Assembly: GCF_031143425.1 (NCBI RefSeq)
Contig: NC_090448.1
Span: 528,506,313-528,570,312 of the forward strand
DNA length: 64,000 nucleotides
From: Pleurodeles waltl
Taxonomy: Eukaryota > Chordata > Amphibia > Caudata > Salamandridae
Direction: 5' to 3'
In this document: one piece after another, positions 41,526 through 52,969 of the stretch
Position numbering within the stretch: the stretch's first letter is position 1
Layout of the letters: every line of letters starts with the position of its first letter
Made by a program: the position numbers and the translations under genes
Notes under the pieces: generated by a model
Seen by the model: the letters and a program-made list of their open reading frames with translations, nothing else
What the model was told of the DNA's origin: nothing
Database searches by the model: none

Positions 41526-44496
41526 ATAGACACTACAGAGTAGGATAACGCATACCTGCCTGCAGATATGACTTTACAAACAGTGCATGCAACCAAAGAA
41601 TTGTGGGCAACCAGATCCCTAGCAGCAACCTTTTGAAGGAGTGCAAAAGAGGCCCAAGGTAAGGTGTTGTATACAATTCAGATGTAGAGGGCTACACAAG
41701 ATTACCAAGGATTGACAGCTTATTCTGCAGCAAAATGATTGACGGCCAAAGATCCTCTCAAACAGACCCTGCTTGCCTTCCCACGTTCTTCTATAATTCT
41801 GAAAGAAATTATGCTAAGAAGCAGGTAAGCTCCCCGTTCCACAGAGAAGTTAACTATTCCTTGAAAGAAAGGTGATTGATCTGCCAGCGCTGCCACATCT
41901 CAAAAATACTGCACACAGAGTTTAATTACAAAGGATAGGAAAGCTGCTCATGCGTATCAAGCAATGTGGTTTACGTAAACATGTTATTCAGGAGAAACTG
42001 TCCATGAATTTCACAAGTGCGTTCAATCACCACTGTCGCAAACTCAAGAAATCAAACGTTGGTGGATGAAAAGTTTCCAGGATCTATCTAAAGTTTCTAA
42101 GATATAAAGATTTTGGTAATCAGAGGTAACTTCAAAACAGAAAGTGACTCATGAATGTAGGTGTGTGCAACAGTTAGAGTGGATTGAGCATGGCTTGCAA
42201 ATTCACAAATAAACCTTCCACCATTGCCATCTACTCTAAGAGATCATGGGGCAGGAGCATTCTGGACCGAACGGCCCTATCATCTTCTCTGAGCCACTTC
42301 TCCAATTTCTCGTTGACTTGGCCCGAGGACAGACACCTTTCACATGCACTGGGCTGAAGTGAATGACAGCACTTACCCAATTTCTGGGTGACTTGGCCCT
42401 AGGACAACCACCTTTCACACGTACTGGGCTGAAGTGATTGACGCCACTCCATCAAGTCCAGAAATAACAACCGATCAGAGTGTCTGAGTTATCAGCAAGA
42501 CACCTGAGTGACCCTTTTGCACCCATATCAACCTCTGAGATGAAACTAGTGTGGCTATTTCTGATCCCAGGCTTCATGACTCTGACAGGTTAATCTGGTG
42601 TGGCTGGCTATGTGCCTATGCTTCATACCTTCATACCCATGCCTGTCTCCTGACAGACTCAAATGTGAGCATAGTATATAGCTGGCTCTGCACCAGATTG
42701 CCTGACTTTTGTGAGTAGAGCCTAAATATGCCCAAACTTGCATCTCTTATCTCCTCACATGCTCCAAGGTTTGCTTTACAAAACTGTCCCATGAAAGACC
42801 TTTATAGAGAATGCTTGGACAGTGCACACGAAAGCCAAAATAATGCTTCTGATATATATTCTAATTTTAGGATACAACATATATGAAATGGGCTACAGAT
42901 TTCTTTTCAGTGTCTTACAGTGTGGGTGAGAATTGTAAGTGAGACATCTTGCACTGAGGCAAGAGTCCTTCACCTACACCCAAGGAGCACATGACACTTT
43001 TCCTACAAGTTATTCCTTTTGCTTAATGTTCAATGCATTTTGCATTCTTCACATAGACACACAAGGAAAAGGACCACTATAACTTCTACTAAAATTTAAA
43101 CAATACATGGCTCTCCTTCCCAAATTAGCACCATGACGCATTGTACGGTCTTACAAAACGAAATTCACTGGAAGCACCTCATTTTCAGTCCGATCAGAAA
43201 AACTCTGGAACTTTTTGTCAGCCAAAATAGAATAGATATAGAGACCTTTGAAGTTCGGAGCAGAGGCAAAAACTTTACTATTTTAATAAGAAAAAGAGCC
43301 TGGAACAACAGCCTACTGCCCACCTAAATGCAGTCCATGGCAAGTGTGTGCCCCACTGACCAGACACCTATGTTGAAAGAGTGCCTCAGACATCCCATCC
43401 GAGTCACCTGCCGTTATCCTCGCTGTTGAGCAGAAGTAACAATTCGCTGTAGCTTTATATTGAGTAACACTCATATGGTTTGGGACTTAGTTAGCAAGCT
43501 GTCAGATATCCATCTCTTCAAACCACAACGTATTCCTCTACCACCATGGTGTAATAAGAGCCCACTTTAGCAAACACTCAAATACTAATTGACGGGTACT
43601 TCTAGTGGCTGGCATCTGCCACCCAGCTGGTGAAATGGAGGACTCTAATTCATAGTCTATCCCTGCTGATATCAACCTATACTAAATACTCCCTGTCACT
43701 ATCTTTATTCATACATAACATATTTACACAAGTCTTCCTGATGGCTTACAGCCCCCTTCTTTCAATTGCCATATCACCTGCATCTAGGCTAAAAAAACGG
43801 GCAGTTCCCTCTCTACCCAGATGAGAAAGTTACCTGGTGGAAATAGCAACTTGCTGGGATCAGCAGAGCTGATCCATGCCACTAGCAAACATAACTTTAA
43901 ACCTGCACGTCTATCTCCTTCACACCTTATTTACCACATCACTATGCTCTGCATCCAAAGATATAGAGTATCTTTAGTAACTAACACAGAACACCAAAAC
44001 ACTTCGAAATAGGATCACAGCTACAACAACACTCTTCAACCCCACACTGCTGCAGACTTGGCTTGTTTCTTGCCAAGGAAGGTGCTGCAGCACCAATCAT
44101 TGTAGTATGAAATGTTATAAACACAATCTATTAATCAGTAAGTGTAGCATTACATCAGGTATGCTGCTTAAATTCCACACTGTTGTTTGCAAGGCCTAAG
44201 GGATAAAAATAAGACTTGTCAAGATAAAGAAGTGTTGCAAACAATTGTTTCTAAGCCTCATTCACACCCAGCCCGATGACGTTATTTTTGATCATGAAAC
44301 CTTGCAAGTAAGCAACTTTGTTAGCAAATAAATGTATTTATTCATTGCCAGCAATATAGGCAATTCTCAATTATACTGTAATTATTTGACATCATAACAG
44401 GTGTTTTTGATTTAGCTTGCCCTATCCTATAATGTAATATTGTCATAATAAAAAAATAATGTCTGTAACATAATGGTTCTAACATTAATTCAACAG
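41526..44496. other. End of the long intron, unassigned
   Basis: No supportable gene or mobile element. A short duplicated segment is visible at about 42297-42366 and 42370-42436 (boxes TTTCT.G.TGACTTGGCCC, CACCTTTCACA and ACTGGGCTGAAGTGA). The sequence ATTAATTCAACAG closes the intron at 44496. Confidence 0.35.
42297..42436. repeat. Short tandem duplication, ~70-bp unit, two copies
   Basis: Two adjacent copies share CCAATTTCT, GTGACTTGGCCC (first copy GTTGACTTGGCCC), GGACA/GGACAAC, ACCTTTCACA and CTGGGCTGAAGTGA, with a few substitutions. On the minus strand this yields a repeated peptide, which explains the 60-codon frame at 42236-42418. Confidence 0.7.
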
Positions 44497-45197
44497 GTGA
44501 TGGCCCCACAACAACAAAGTGGAAGGCTGAAGAAGGGATGAAATGTATTGAAAAAATACCAACACAGAAAAATGTTTTAGTAAAAACTAAAGTAAATGTA
44601 CTTCAGCGATCTATCATGGGAACAAATTCTAGAAGCCTAATGTGGTCAGAAAATAATGTTCAAGAACAGGGAGGAAAGAAAAATATACATCATGAAACAG
44701 CATTTCTGAATGCAGTGCATTCCAATTTACATAAAGATAACGACAAAGCAGAGGGGTCGGATACAGATAACATATGTGAAGATCAATTTTCACTTGTTAC
44801 ATTTTCACACAATGCACCAGAACATTTGAGACAATTCATAAATATGGAATCAGAACAAAACTTCTCTTTCATGGAAGGGTTTTATGATAATCAGAAAACA
44901 GCCACATTGGAGAGACCTTACCATTGCACTGAATGTGACAAAAGCTTCAGTCGGAAACAGCATTTTATTGGTCACCAGAGAATTCATACAGGAGAAAGAC
45001 CATATCAGTGTACTGTATGTGAGAAGAGTTTCAGTCACATGCACCATCTTGCAAGACACCAGAGAATACATGCTGGAGAAAAGCCATACGAGTGTACTGA
45101 ATGTGGCAAAAGGTTTAGTCGGAAGGACAGTCTACTTGGACACCAAAGAGTGCACAAGGGCAGAACCTTATCCTGGCATGCATTAACTCTGGAGTGA
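44497..45197 (+). CDS. Zinc-finger gene, terminal exon with three C2H2 fingers
   Basis: Acceptor ATTCAACAG; phase 1 joins the G of the preceding exon. About 140 residues of acidic/polar linker precede three C2H2 fingers of C-x2-C-x12-H-x3-H form: CTEC..HQRIH, CTVC..HQRIH and CTEC..HQRVH, joined by TGERPY and AGEKPY linkers of the Kruppel type. Helix positions -1/2/3/6 read R/Q/H/G, H/H/H/R and R/D/S/G, so it should bind DNA in the nucleus. After finger 3 the reading ends in an unrelated [12 protein letters not shown] tail and TGA. The +1 frame there reads like a TGEKPY linker, so a one-base loss appears to have cut off further fingers. Three fingers is few for this family. Confidence 0.88.
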
Positions 45198-45788
45198 TGT
45201 TTGTTTCTGTGATTTAATGTATGCATAAAGGACCTGGCTTGGAGTCTGTAACTCCCAACAGAAAGACCAACGAATGTACAACATTTAAAACTTTTACCCA
45301 AATCCTGCATTATTGGTCACATGATATCCCACATACGCCAGAGACCTAACCTACTATGGTTTTTGTACATACACATTAACTATATAAGCAGTGGAGATAC
45401 CTCTCCTGCTAGTGAATTGTAGGCCTTCGTCTTTATGGCAGAGAAGGAAGAAAGCATTCAAACTAAACTCTATTGGTCCAAAAAGGAAGGTATCCTTTAG
45501 TTGCACATGGAAGATAAAAATAATTGGTTTTATGCTTGTTGTAATACCGGATATTCAGCATATATGTCATTTTAAATGTGGATAATTGTCTTGTGTACAA
45601 CATACTTACAGTGATTGCTGCCACAGATTATTGTGTTTTGTAGTTCAACAAATTACAGGTGTTACATTTAGCAAATACATACAAAAGATGTACCAGTTTG
45701 GTAAAGTTACATTTCAGAGTGAACTTTTCAGTATATTCTTTGAACATACTCTGTCAGATGAAAACTGATTTGTAAACATCCAGCAACT
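45198..45788. other. Probable 3' UTR of the zinc-finger gene
   Basis: Non-coding sequence after the stop. No unambiguous AATAAA with a downstream GT-rich element was found before the MITE at 45789; candidates lie further on (CAAAATAAAA near 47090, TTCAATAAAAAAC near 47806). A UTR ending there is possible but unproven. Confidence 0.35.
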
Positions 45789-46103
45789 AGTGCTTAATTT
45801 GAGCCGGTGGTGGCAGGTGGGGCCCACCAGCCATCATTTTTGGGGACTGGCACTTATTTTTCAGGCTTTAATCCTGAGCAAGAGAGAGAAAAACACCAAA
45901 GGATGAAAATCAGAGGAAGAGAAAGACAAAAAAAAACTGTGACAAAAAAAAAAGAACTTGGTATAAAGTGGAAGGAATTGTCTGATAGTGGATTAAAGAT
46001 TAAGCAGCCTTCGTATTTGGCACCCTGATCTTCAATAGCACCGGCCACAAGCTTCTAAGCAGAACTTTAAAACCAAGCACTTATTGTTTACAAATTAAGC
46101 ACT
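45789..46103. mobile_element. hAT-like MITE, copy 2
   Basis: AGTGCTTAATTTG at the left and CAAATTAAGCACT at the right are perfect 13-bp inverted ends. Near-identical flanks (CCAGCAAC left, CCAGCAGC right, each one base out from the ends) could be an 8-bp target duplication with one change, as hAT elements make. The same family as 34317-34656. Confidence 0.68.
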
Positions 46104-48009
46104 CCCAGCAGCCCAACTTACTATAAATAACAAGAATAATTCATGATACACCAAAGCCAGAGAAAAAGACGGATACTGTATTAAAAGGCCAGTGTCCCTG
46201 TGCAGAACTTTAATTCTGTATAGGACTTGTTTTGGAGCATGACTTCCCCATTAGTCAAAGTCCTTTTTAAGTGTCTCTGTGCACATGTGAAAAGGAAAAT
46301 TTCCGTCACACACAATGCTAGACAGCTAGTGAATGAAGTACAATGACCTATATCCCCATTCCGTTATCTGTGGTAGGTGGAAAAAAGTGAATGACACTTA
46401 AACTGACCAATCGATGAAACGGGCCGATGGACAGGCTTTGTTTGTATGAATGTATATATGTATTTTACTGTGATTATTGTTTAGGGAACATAAGGCTGGT
46501 GAGGCAACTAAAACTCTCAAGGACAGACATAAAAAGGTGGGTTATGCCTATGGTACTGTGTTGCTTATCAGTCCTCCTTTGTATTAGATTCATCCTGGGG
46601 GCTGCACAAGAGGTCCATGTGCTTAAGTTGTCTTTGTAAGCTGAAGAGAGAATTGAGCTAGACGTATAAAGAAACCTTGAGCAAACAACTGATGAAATAC
46701 CTGGTAGCAGAAAATCAAAGGCAATCCATTTATTGATAATGGTTGCAAGGAAACTTTACGATGAATTGAAGCCAAAGTATAAATGTATCTTTAGCCACTT
46801 GTTGAGGAAATAGGGATTGCACCACAGAGTTAAAACATCTCATGAATTCTACATTTAACAATTCCAAATGTGGCATAAAATTGAAAAACCGAAAAGCAGT
46901 TACTCCAAAAGGTAACAGATTCAGAGATGATGATGGAAATGGAAATCAACTAAGTTCTGTAAGGACTGTGTTTGGAGTTCTTGTTAACTAACAATGGTAA
47001 ATGCATTCAGAAAAAAAAACTGCATGTGGTTTATTTTACCCAGTAAAAAAGAACTTCTCTGTTAATGCTTATTCATAAATAATGTATGGCAAAATAAAAA
47101 AAAATTGTTTAAAAAAAGTTAAACAAATGTTTTCATGATTCTGTGCAAAGGTACTAATGCCATTAATCACATTGTGTGAAAGTAGCATTTGTTATTTTAC
47201 TGCACATACAAAAAACTGCAGCAAGCACAGTGCTATTTTTGTATTATAACTATAGACCTAAGTAAAGCAAGTTGACAAACATGATTCAGCAGAACACAAT
47301 ACTCGTACAATCCGAACCACAAAACTAAAATATGAAAAATATAATGCAATTATAATAGCTCAAGTTAATAATTCATCAAACATAAGCAAATTCCAGTTGC
47401 CTGATGTCATAGTTAGTTTGCTAAATTAAAGTCTTTATTTTCATTGAATCATCTAACACCACTATGTAAAACTGGTTCTAATGCAAAATTACCCTATTAC
47501 AAATTATCTCCCTCAAATCAAGATGGCTATTAACATAAATAAAAATGGGAAAATGTATTTGGTTCAATTGAAAACAAGTGGATATTGACTGTTTGATTTT
47601 CACCTAAAAAGCACACCAGTCTTCCTGCAATGATCTCTCATCTCATTTTATACAGAAATGTATCCATTTGCCTTTTTATTGGGTTGCTTTGTGACAAAAA
47701 AGAATCTGTTGTTGATAAAACCAAACGATCATGGAAAAAGAGTTTGTGATATATTACATTAAAAACTGCAGATTTAGAAAATGTGAAATGAATGTGAAAT
47801 AACTTTCAATAAAAAACATACTCATTGCAGGGACATTCTAAAAGCGGAACCACAAACACCAACAACATAACATTTGTAACACAGAATAGGGGAAGTTGGG
47901 GACCTTTTTTAATCTTGAGCAGAGAATAGAAGGAAAAGAACAGGAGTTTTGGGAAACCACGGTTTAGTCAATGTTTAATAAAGTGGTCAATGACATTTGC
48001 AAGCAAATG
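46104..48009. other. AT-rich flank without recognised features
   Basis: Very AT-rich, stop-dense in all frames; nothing supportable. May include the distal 3' UTR of the zinc-finger gene (see AATAAA candidates near 47090 and 47806). Confidence 0.35.
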
Positions 48010-51000
48010 CTCATTCATTTGTTTAATCGCACAACCTTTTATTTAGCAGTACAGTACAAAACACTTGTTTGCAGCACTCCAGCCATAAAAGTACAGAATA
48101 AATACATTCCATAGTTAATAATCAATGAACATAAAAAGCTGATAAGCTATATACTTTTAAAACCTCCTTAAAAGTTATATATTACAAATATTTAAAAAAT
48201 AGAAAATTCAAAAATAAAAGTTAAATCTCCCATCACTGAGACTAGGGAGAGACCCAATGGGCCATCTACAACATATGTAAACTCTGGATACAGTCTAAGT
48301 AACAGTTACGTATATTCTTATAGATTTATGGCACCTGATCCAGTGAGATAATCCTGCCACCGATAATACCGATGGCCAGTTATCCCAGCGCCTGCCTCCT
48401 TAGACACCAGACCCTATATAGATATCTGGACACAGAAAAACAATCGACTGTCAAGTGTCCATCTTCAAAATTCTTGGGGCTTCAGCACATCGAATTGTAC
48501 CCAAGTTACAACAAATTGGGACTAGCGAGCCAGATTTCTCCTCCCTGTAGCCAGGACAGAAAACAAGGACATGCACCTCAGTTTAATCTGCTTGCCCACA
48601 GGCAGGGCACACCTTTTCCCAATCTCAACCCAATAACCCACGTGCTGGTAAATGAACAAATGGGTAAATTGCTATGCCTGAACTGCAAAAAGAGCTTCCT
48701 TGCCAACACCAGTTGGATTTCATCAGTTACATTTTCAATCCCATAGTGATCTTTAAAACCTACAAATCTTTGAGTCAGGTTTTGAAGGGACGAATCCATC
48801 ACCAATGAAAATAGTTTATGGGCTCTAAAACTTTGCACAAGTTCAGATCTCGTTGCAGCCAAACATACCTCTGCAGGATTGTCCCACAATCTAGATTTGT
48901 TCATAGCATTCAAGGCTGACTTAACATAACGCAGCCAAGATAGTCTGCCTACCCCTGGTAGCACTAAAATCTCCACTAGGGCAGACCTGTAAGATGACAA
49001 TTCCGGTGTAACCCAGATTCGCCTCCAGAAGGGTAGGGGCCTAAGGCCCAATATCCTCAATTATGGGCAATAGCCCCAAATCTATTCGAAGAGGAATCAA
49101 GGGGGTGCTGGGTGGAAGGCTCAACAGCTATCGCATAAACCTACTCTCAATATTGAGGAACTCAGTCGACGGCTTGTGACCCCAAAGCACGACCCAGTAT
49201 ATAGCCGCCCCCACTGCCTTCATTTTATAAATCTCAATCTTGGGACTAAGTGGTTTGCAGAAGGACCCCCTGTACACCTTAGCAAGCTTGCCCACAAACT
49301 GGCCAAACATTAGGCTTTGCCTAGCCTTGTGAGGGAGCCAGTCCATACGTTCGCTGAGGGTGACACCAAGATAATCAAATGTTGTAACCCTTTCTAACCG
49401 ACGGGAAATATCACATTTCGTTTTACTCCTAGTTATTTCTAAGCCCCACTCTTTGCAAAATAAACTGAACTAGTCCAACACTATTCGGTTTCCCATAGGG
49501 GATTTTGAGAGTACAAGAGTATCATCAGCGAACATCGGTGCCGGAACCTTACATTACGCCAACTTTGGGGCATCGTTGTTTATGTTTGACAACGCAACAA
49601 TCAAACCATTATTATACAACGTGAACAGAGTCGGCGTCAGCACACAGCCCTGATAGACTCCTTTTGTGACTAAAAAAAGGTTCTGTAAGTTCTCCCAGTT
49701 CCCCACATCCTATCTGTGCAAAATTCCCCTCATGAAGCCTTTGTAATATATGGCACAGGTATGATGGGACCCCCATGTCAGCTAGAACCTGCCAGAGAGT
49801 TGCTCTAGAGACTAAGTTGAACGCGGAGCATAAATCAACAAACATTAGGTATATACTATCACCCTCTAAAACCACATGCTTCCAGAAATGGAGCTGTAGC
49901 CTGAACACTTGATAAATTTTTGAAGTACATGGACGGGAGTCTGCTTTAAGGGGACTAAAAACTGCTCTATCCCCCATCCGGGTGTGTAGGCGCTCTAAAA
50001 TCACTCTGGAGAAGATTTTTAGCATAACATAAATCAGGCTTATGGGCTTATAGTTACTAGCAAGGGAGATCAAGATCCCTTCTTGTAGATGGGAATAATC
50101 TCCGCCTCTGCCCACATATGCGGAATTGGCATCCCCTCCATAATAGTATTGAACACTGCCCCTAAGTATGGACCCCAAACTTCAGGTGCAGAGCAAAATA
50201 AATCACCTGGGATTCTATCTATCCTGGCGGCGTTCCGTGGGGCAATATTGTTGATGGCCCTCACTGTTTCCTCTATGGTAATAGGAGGGTACTCCCTCCC
50301 ACACAAATGGTAACCCCCCCCAGGCACTTCTAAAGCTGTATAACTATTCTGTACTTCCTGCCCCACACCCTCACTGTATAGGGTGGGGAAGTGCTCAATC
50401 CACATTTCTGTTGATATATTATTTCCTATCCTATGTCCTGCCTCATGGTGCCCAGTTGCTACTATGCTCCAAAATACCTAGACATTTTTATTCTTAGTGG
50501 CGCTTTCTAGGGGCTCCCACTTCGCTATCTCCCATTCTTTTTTAGCAGCATCGACTATGCGTTTGTATTCATACCTTGCCGTTTGGATCGAGCTGGTAGC
50601 CTTTGATTTATGAGCCTTTAAAAGAGCGATCTGACACCCTCTGCCAAACCAAAAAGGATAACTTTCCCTCCTGGTCTTGGGACACACCTCTACTGTGAAT
50701 AAATCCTTAAGTAGGCTGATGGATTTCTGCAACCTTTCCCTTCTGCCCAGAATCATTCCTAGTGTCAATGACCCTACTCAATTCTTCAATGGCGCCTCCT
50801 ACCGACCCATACAGTATGTTCATAAGACCAAGGGTCTGTTCCAGCTCACTTTACTTATTTCTACGCTTATTTGGTGCCAAAGTGAGTCTGGTGTTGAGCG
50901 GATCAGATCGAGTCACAATGACCTTTTTAGAAGGGAGGGTCAGTTCCAAGTACAGAGTATTATGATCTCTGTCAGATCTGTGGAGTACCTCCATATCCAC

Positions 51001-51345
51001 CACATAGGCTCATAACCTTACATCGATCAGTATATAATCTATCAAGGAACTCTTGTTCACCCGATTAAAGCTACTCACCCCCTATAAATCAGACTTAGTG
51101 CGCCCATTACAAGCGCGCATGGAGTGATTTAAAGTAAGCGCGTTCATTTGCAATACCAAGAATGTCCATTTTTTAATGAGAGGAATCACCAGACCAGGAA
51201 TGGCCCAAGTCTTGTTTCCTGTCCCTATCTTTTCATCACAATCTACCCATAGTGGCTCAAATTGGCAATTTAAATCGCCAGCCACCACCTTGAAGGCACT
51301 ATCTTGGAGCAAGGATAAAAACATATCTAACTGTTCCCCACCCTA
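48010..51345 (-). mobile_element. LINE, minus strand, endonuclease part to 3' end, decayed
   Basis: Read right to left: an AP-endonuclease piece (VVAGDLNCQFEPL and GRTKSDL, 51324-51082), a linker region (50768-50478), then the pre-RT and RT (50405-49500): PITIEETVRAINNIAP, WAEAEIIPIYKKG, NYKPISLI, then MFVDLCSAFNLVSR with the catalytic Asp, and APMFADDTLVLS (near 49530). A C-terminal domain follows (49346-48578). The 3' end has AATAAA on the minus strand at about 48043-48038. Frameshifts and stops occur throughout and the 5' part (ORF1, start of the endonuclease) is missing. An autonomous non-LTR retrotransposon by origin; not functional. Clade not determined. Confidence 0.82.
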
Positions 51346-51830
51346 GACTTAAGGCCCCCTATAATCGGTCTGGACTAGACACTAATCAAGTACAAATCTA
51401 TACCACAGATGAATGTGAGTAGGAGGCAAAAGGGAATGGGCCCAGCCTAGTCTCGTCCAACCACAGACGGGTGCAGACAGACCTGCTCTTGGCTCAGTCT
51501 ACGTCCAGGCACACGACTGGGCATGTCCCGCACAGTGGGGTCCAAGTAAGCCCTTTGTACTCCTCCAGGCACGTACGTGGCTGGTAGCAGCCCTCCTACT
51601 GTGAGGCCTGCTGGGTGATGTGGTTTCGGGTCTCCCCGGCTTTTATTTAGCATTTATTAGCAATCTCAGTAATATTAGTACAGATGTAAGGTCTAATTTA
51701 AGTATGGTATGTTATGTATCAGCAAACAGAAAAAATAGTAAACCAGATGAAGCAGGCCTTCTTTACTTATAATATTAACAGCTGAATGCTCTAGTAGTAG
51801 ATTAGAGGAAACATAAAATGGCTGCATCAT
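51346..51830. other. Unassigned; possibly 5' LINE sequence
   Basis: A 68-codon minus-strand frame (51653-51447) is GC-richer than its surroundings and may be LINE leader sequence continuing the element to its left, but no motif proves this. 51660-51830 is AT-rich and empty. Confidence 0.3.
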
Positions 51831-51837
51831 CACATAG

Positions 51838-52343
51838 GTGTTCATTTTGACTTTGGCGGTCTTCTGCCAAGACCGCCGTCAAAGCGGGTGCCAAAAGACC
51901 GCCAATGTTGGCGGTCTGAAGACTGCCACATTACGACTCACCAATGGATTTCTGACCATAAACAGGCAGAAATCCGACACCTTCGGCCTGACTGATGTCA
52001 GGTGAGTGGTGGTTCCACCGCCACGCAGCAAGGACTCGGCCCGTCATATTACGAGAAGTAATTTGGCATGGCAGTGTGACCACCGACATCCACCCCCTCC
52101 CGGACAACCACCTCAACAGTGCTGCTGTGCAGCCCCGACTTATGGATGGACCGACCGAAAGGGGGGAGGTGTGTGTGTGTGTTAGGTGAATGGGTGTGTG
52201 TGTCTGTATGCTGAGGGGGGGTGCATGTATGCAAAGGGGTGTGTGTGTGTGTGTGCATGTATGCGAAAGGGGTGTGTGCATGTATTCAAAGAGGGGGTGC
52301 GTATGCATGTATGCGAAGGGGGTGCGCATGTATGCGGAGGGGG

Positions 52344-52374
<31 letters not shown>

Positions 52375-52966
52375 GAAGGGGGTGTGTGTGTGTGTGCATG
52401 TATGCGAAGGGGGGTGCATTTATGCGAGGGGTGGTGTGCATGTATGCGAAGGGGGTGTGTGTGCATGTATGCGAAGGGGGTATTTCTATGTATGCGTGCG
52501 GTCAGGTGGGAGTGTAGGTATGCGTGCGGTCAGGTGGTGGGGTGATAAGGAAGTGCATGGGTGAGTGGAGGTGTGTGTCAGGAAGTGAGGTGGGGTGTCA
52601 GGAAATGGGTGAGTGAGGGGGTGTCTGCAAGTGTGTGGGCAGCGTATGCCTGTGACAGAAATGAGTATTCCTGTCGCTGGGTGCATTACTGCCAGGGTTT
52701 TCATGGCTGGGCAACCGCAGCGAAAAGCCTGGCGGTTTGCTGCCTCGTAATACGGCCGGCAGTCTTCGGTATGCTGCTGGCCCAGAGGTACTCACTGCCG
52801 CCGGGACGGTTCGATTGCCTCTGCGGGACAGGTTGCATTCTGGCGGTTTGGCTTCTGTCAAACCACCAAACTCGTAATGCAGCGGTCTTTACCGCCGAGA
52901 TCGCGGCGGTAAGACCGCCACCGCGAGTGTGGCAGTCTTAATACTGCTACACTCGTAATGAAGGCC
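51838..52966. mobile_element. Harbinger-like non-autonomous element with GT-rich core
   Basis: The right end ..CACTCGTAATGAAGGCC is followed by TTA (52967-52969). The left end is diverged (..TTCATTTTGACTTTGGCGGT). Both arms are packed with GGCGGTC/GACCGCC boxes in opposite orientations, giving many inverted pairs (TTGGCGGTCTTCTGCC near 51852, CGGCGGTAAGACCGCCACCG near 52912). Such GGCGGTC arms and TTA target are typical of the Harbinger families known to be expanded in newts. The core is a GT-rich tandem tract. No transposase frame. Confidence 0.6.
52163..52500. repeat. GT-rich minisatellite, GTATGCGAAGGGGGTGTG-type units
   Basis: Irregular units of (GT)n alternating with GCATGTATGCGAAGGGG. 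It keeps several frames open on both strands (Cys/Val-rich on plus, His/Thr-rich on minus), none a gene. Confidence 0.85.
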
Positions 52967-52969
52967 TTA

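Noticed and set aside
52182..52564. Overlapping Cys/Val-rich (plus) and His/Thr-rich (minus) frames
   Set aside because: They are translations of the GT-rich minisatellite in every phase.
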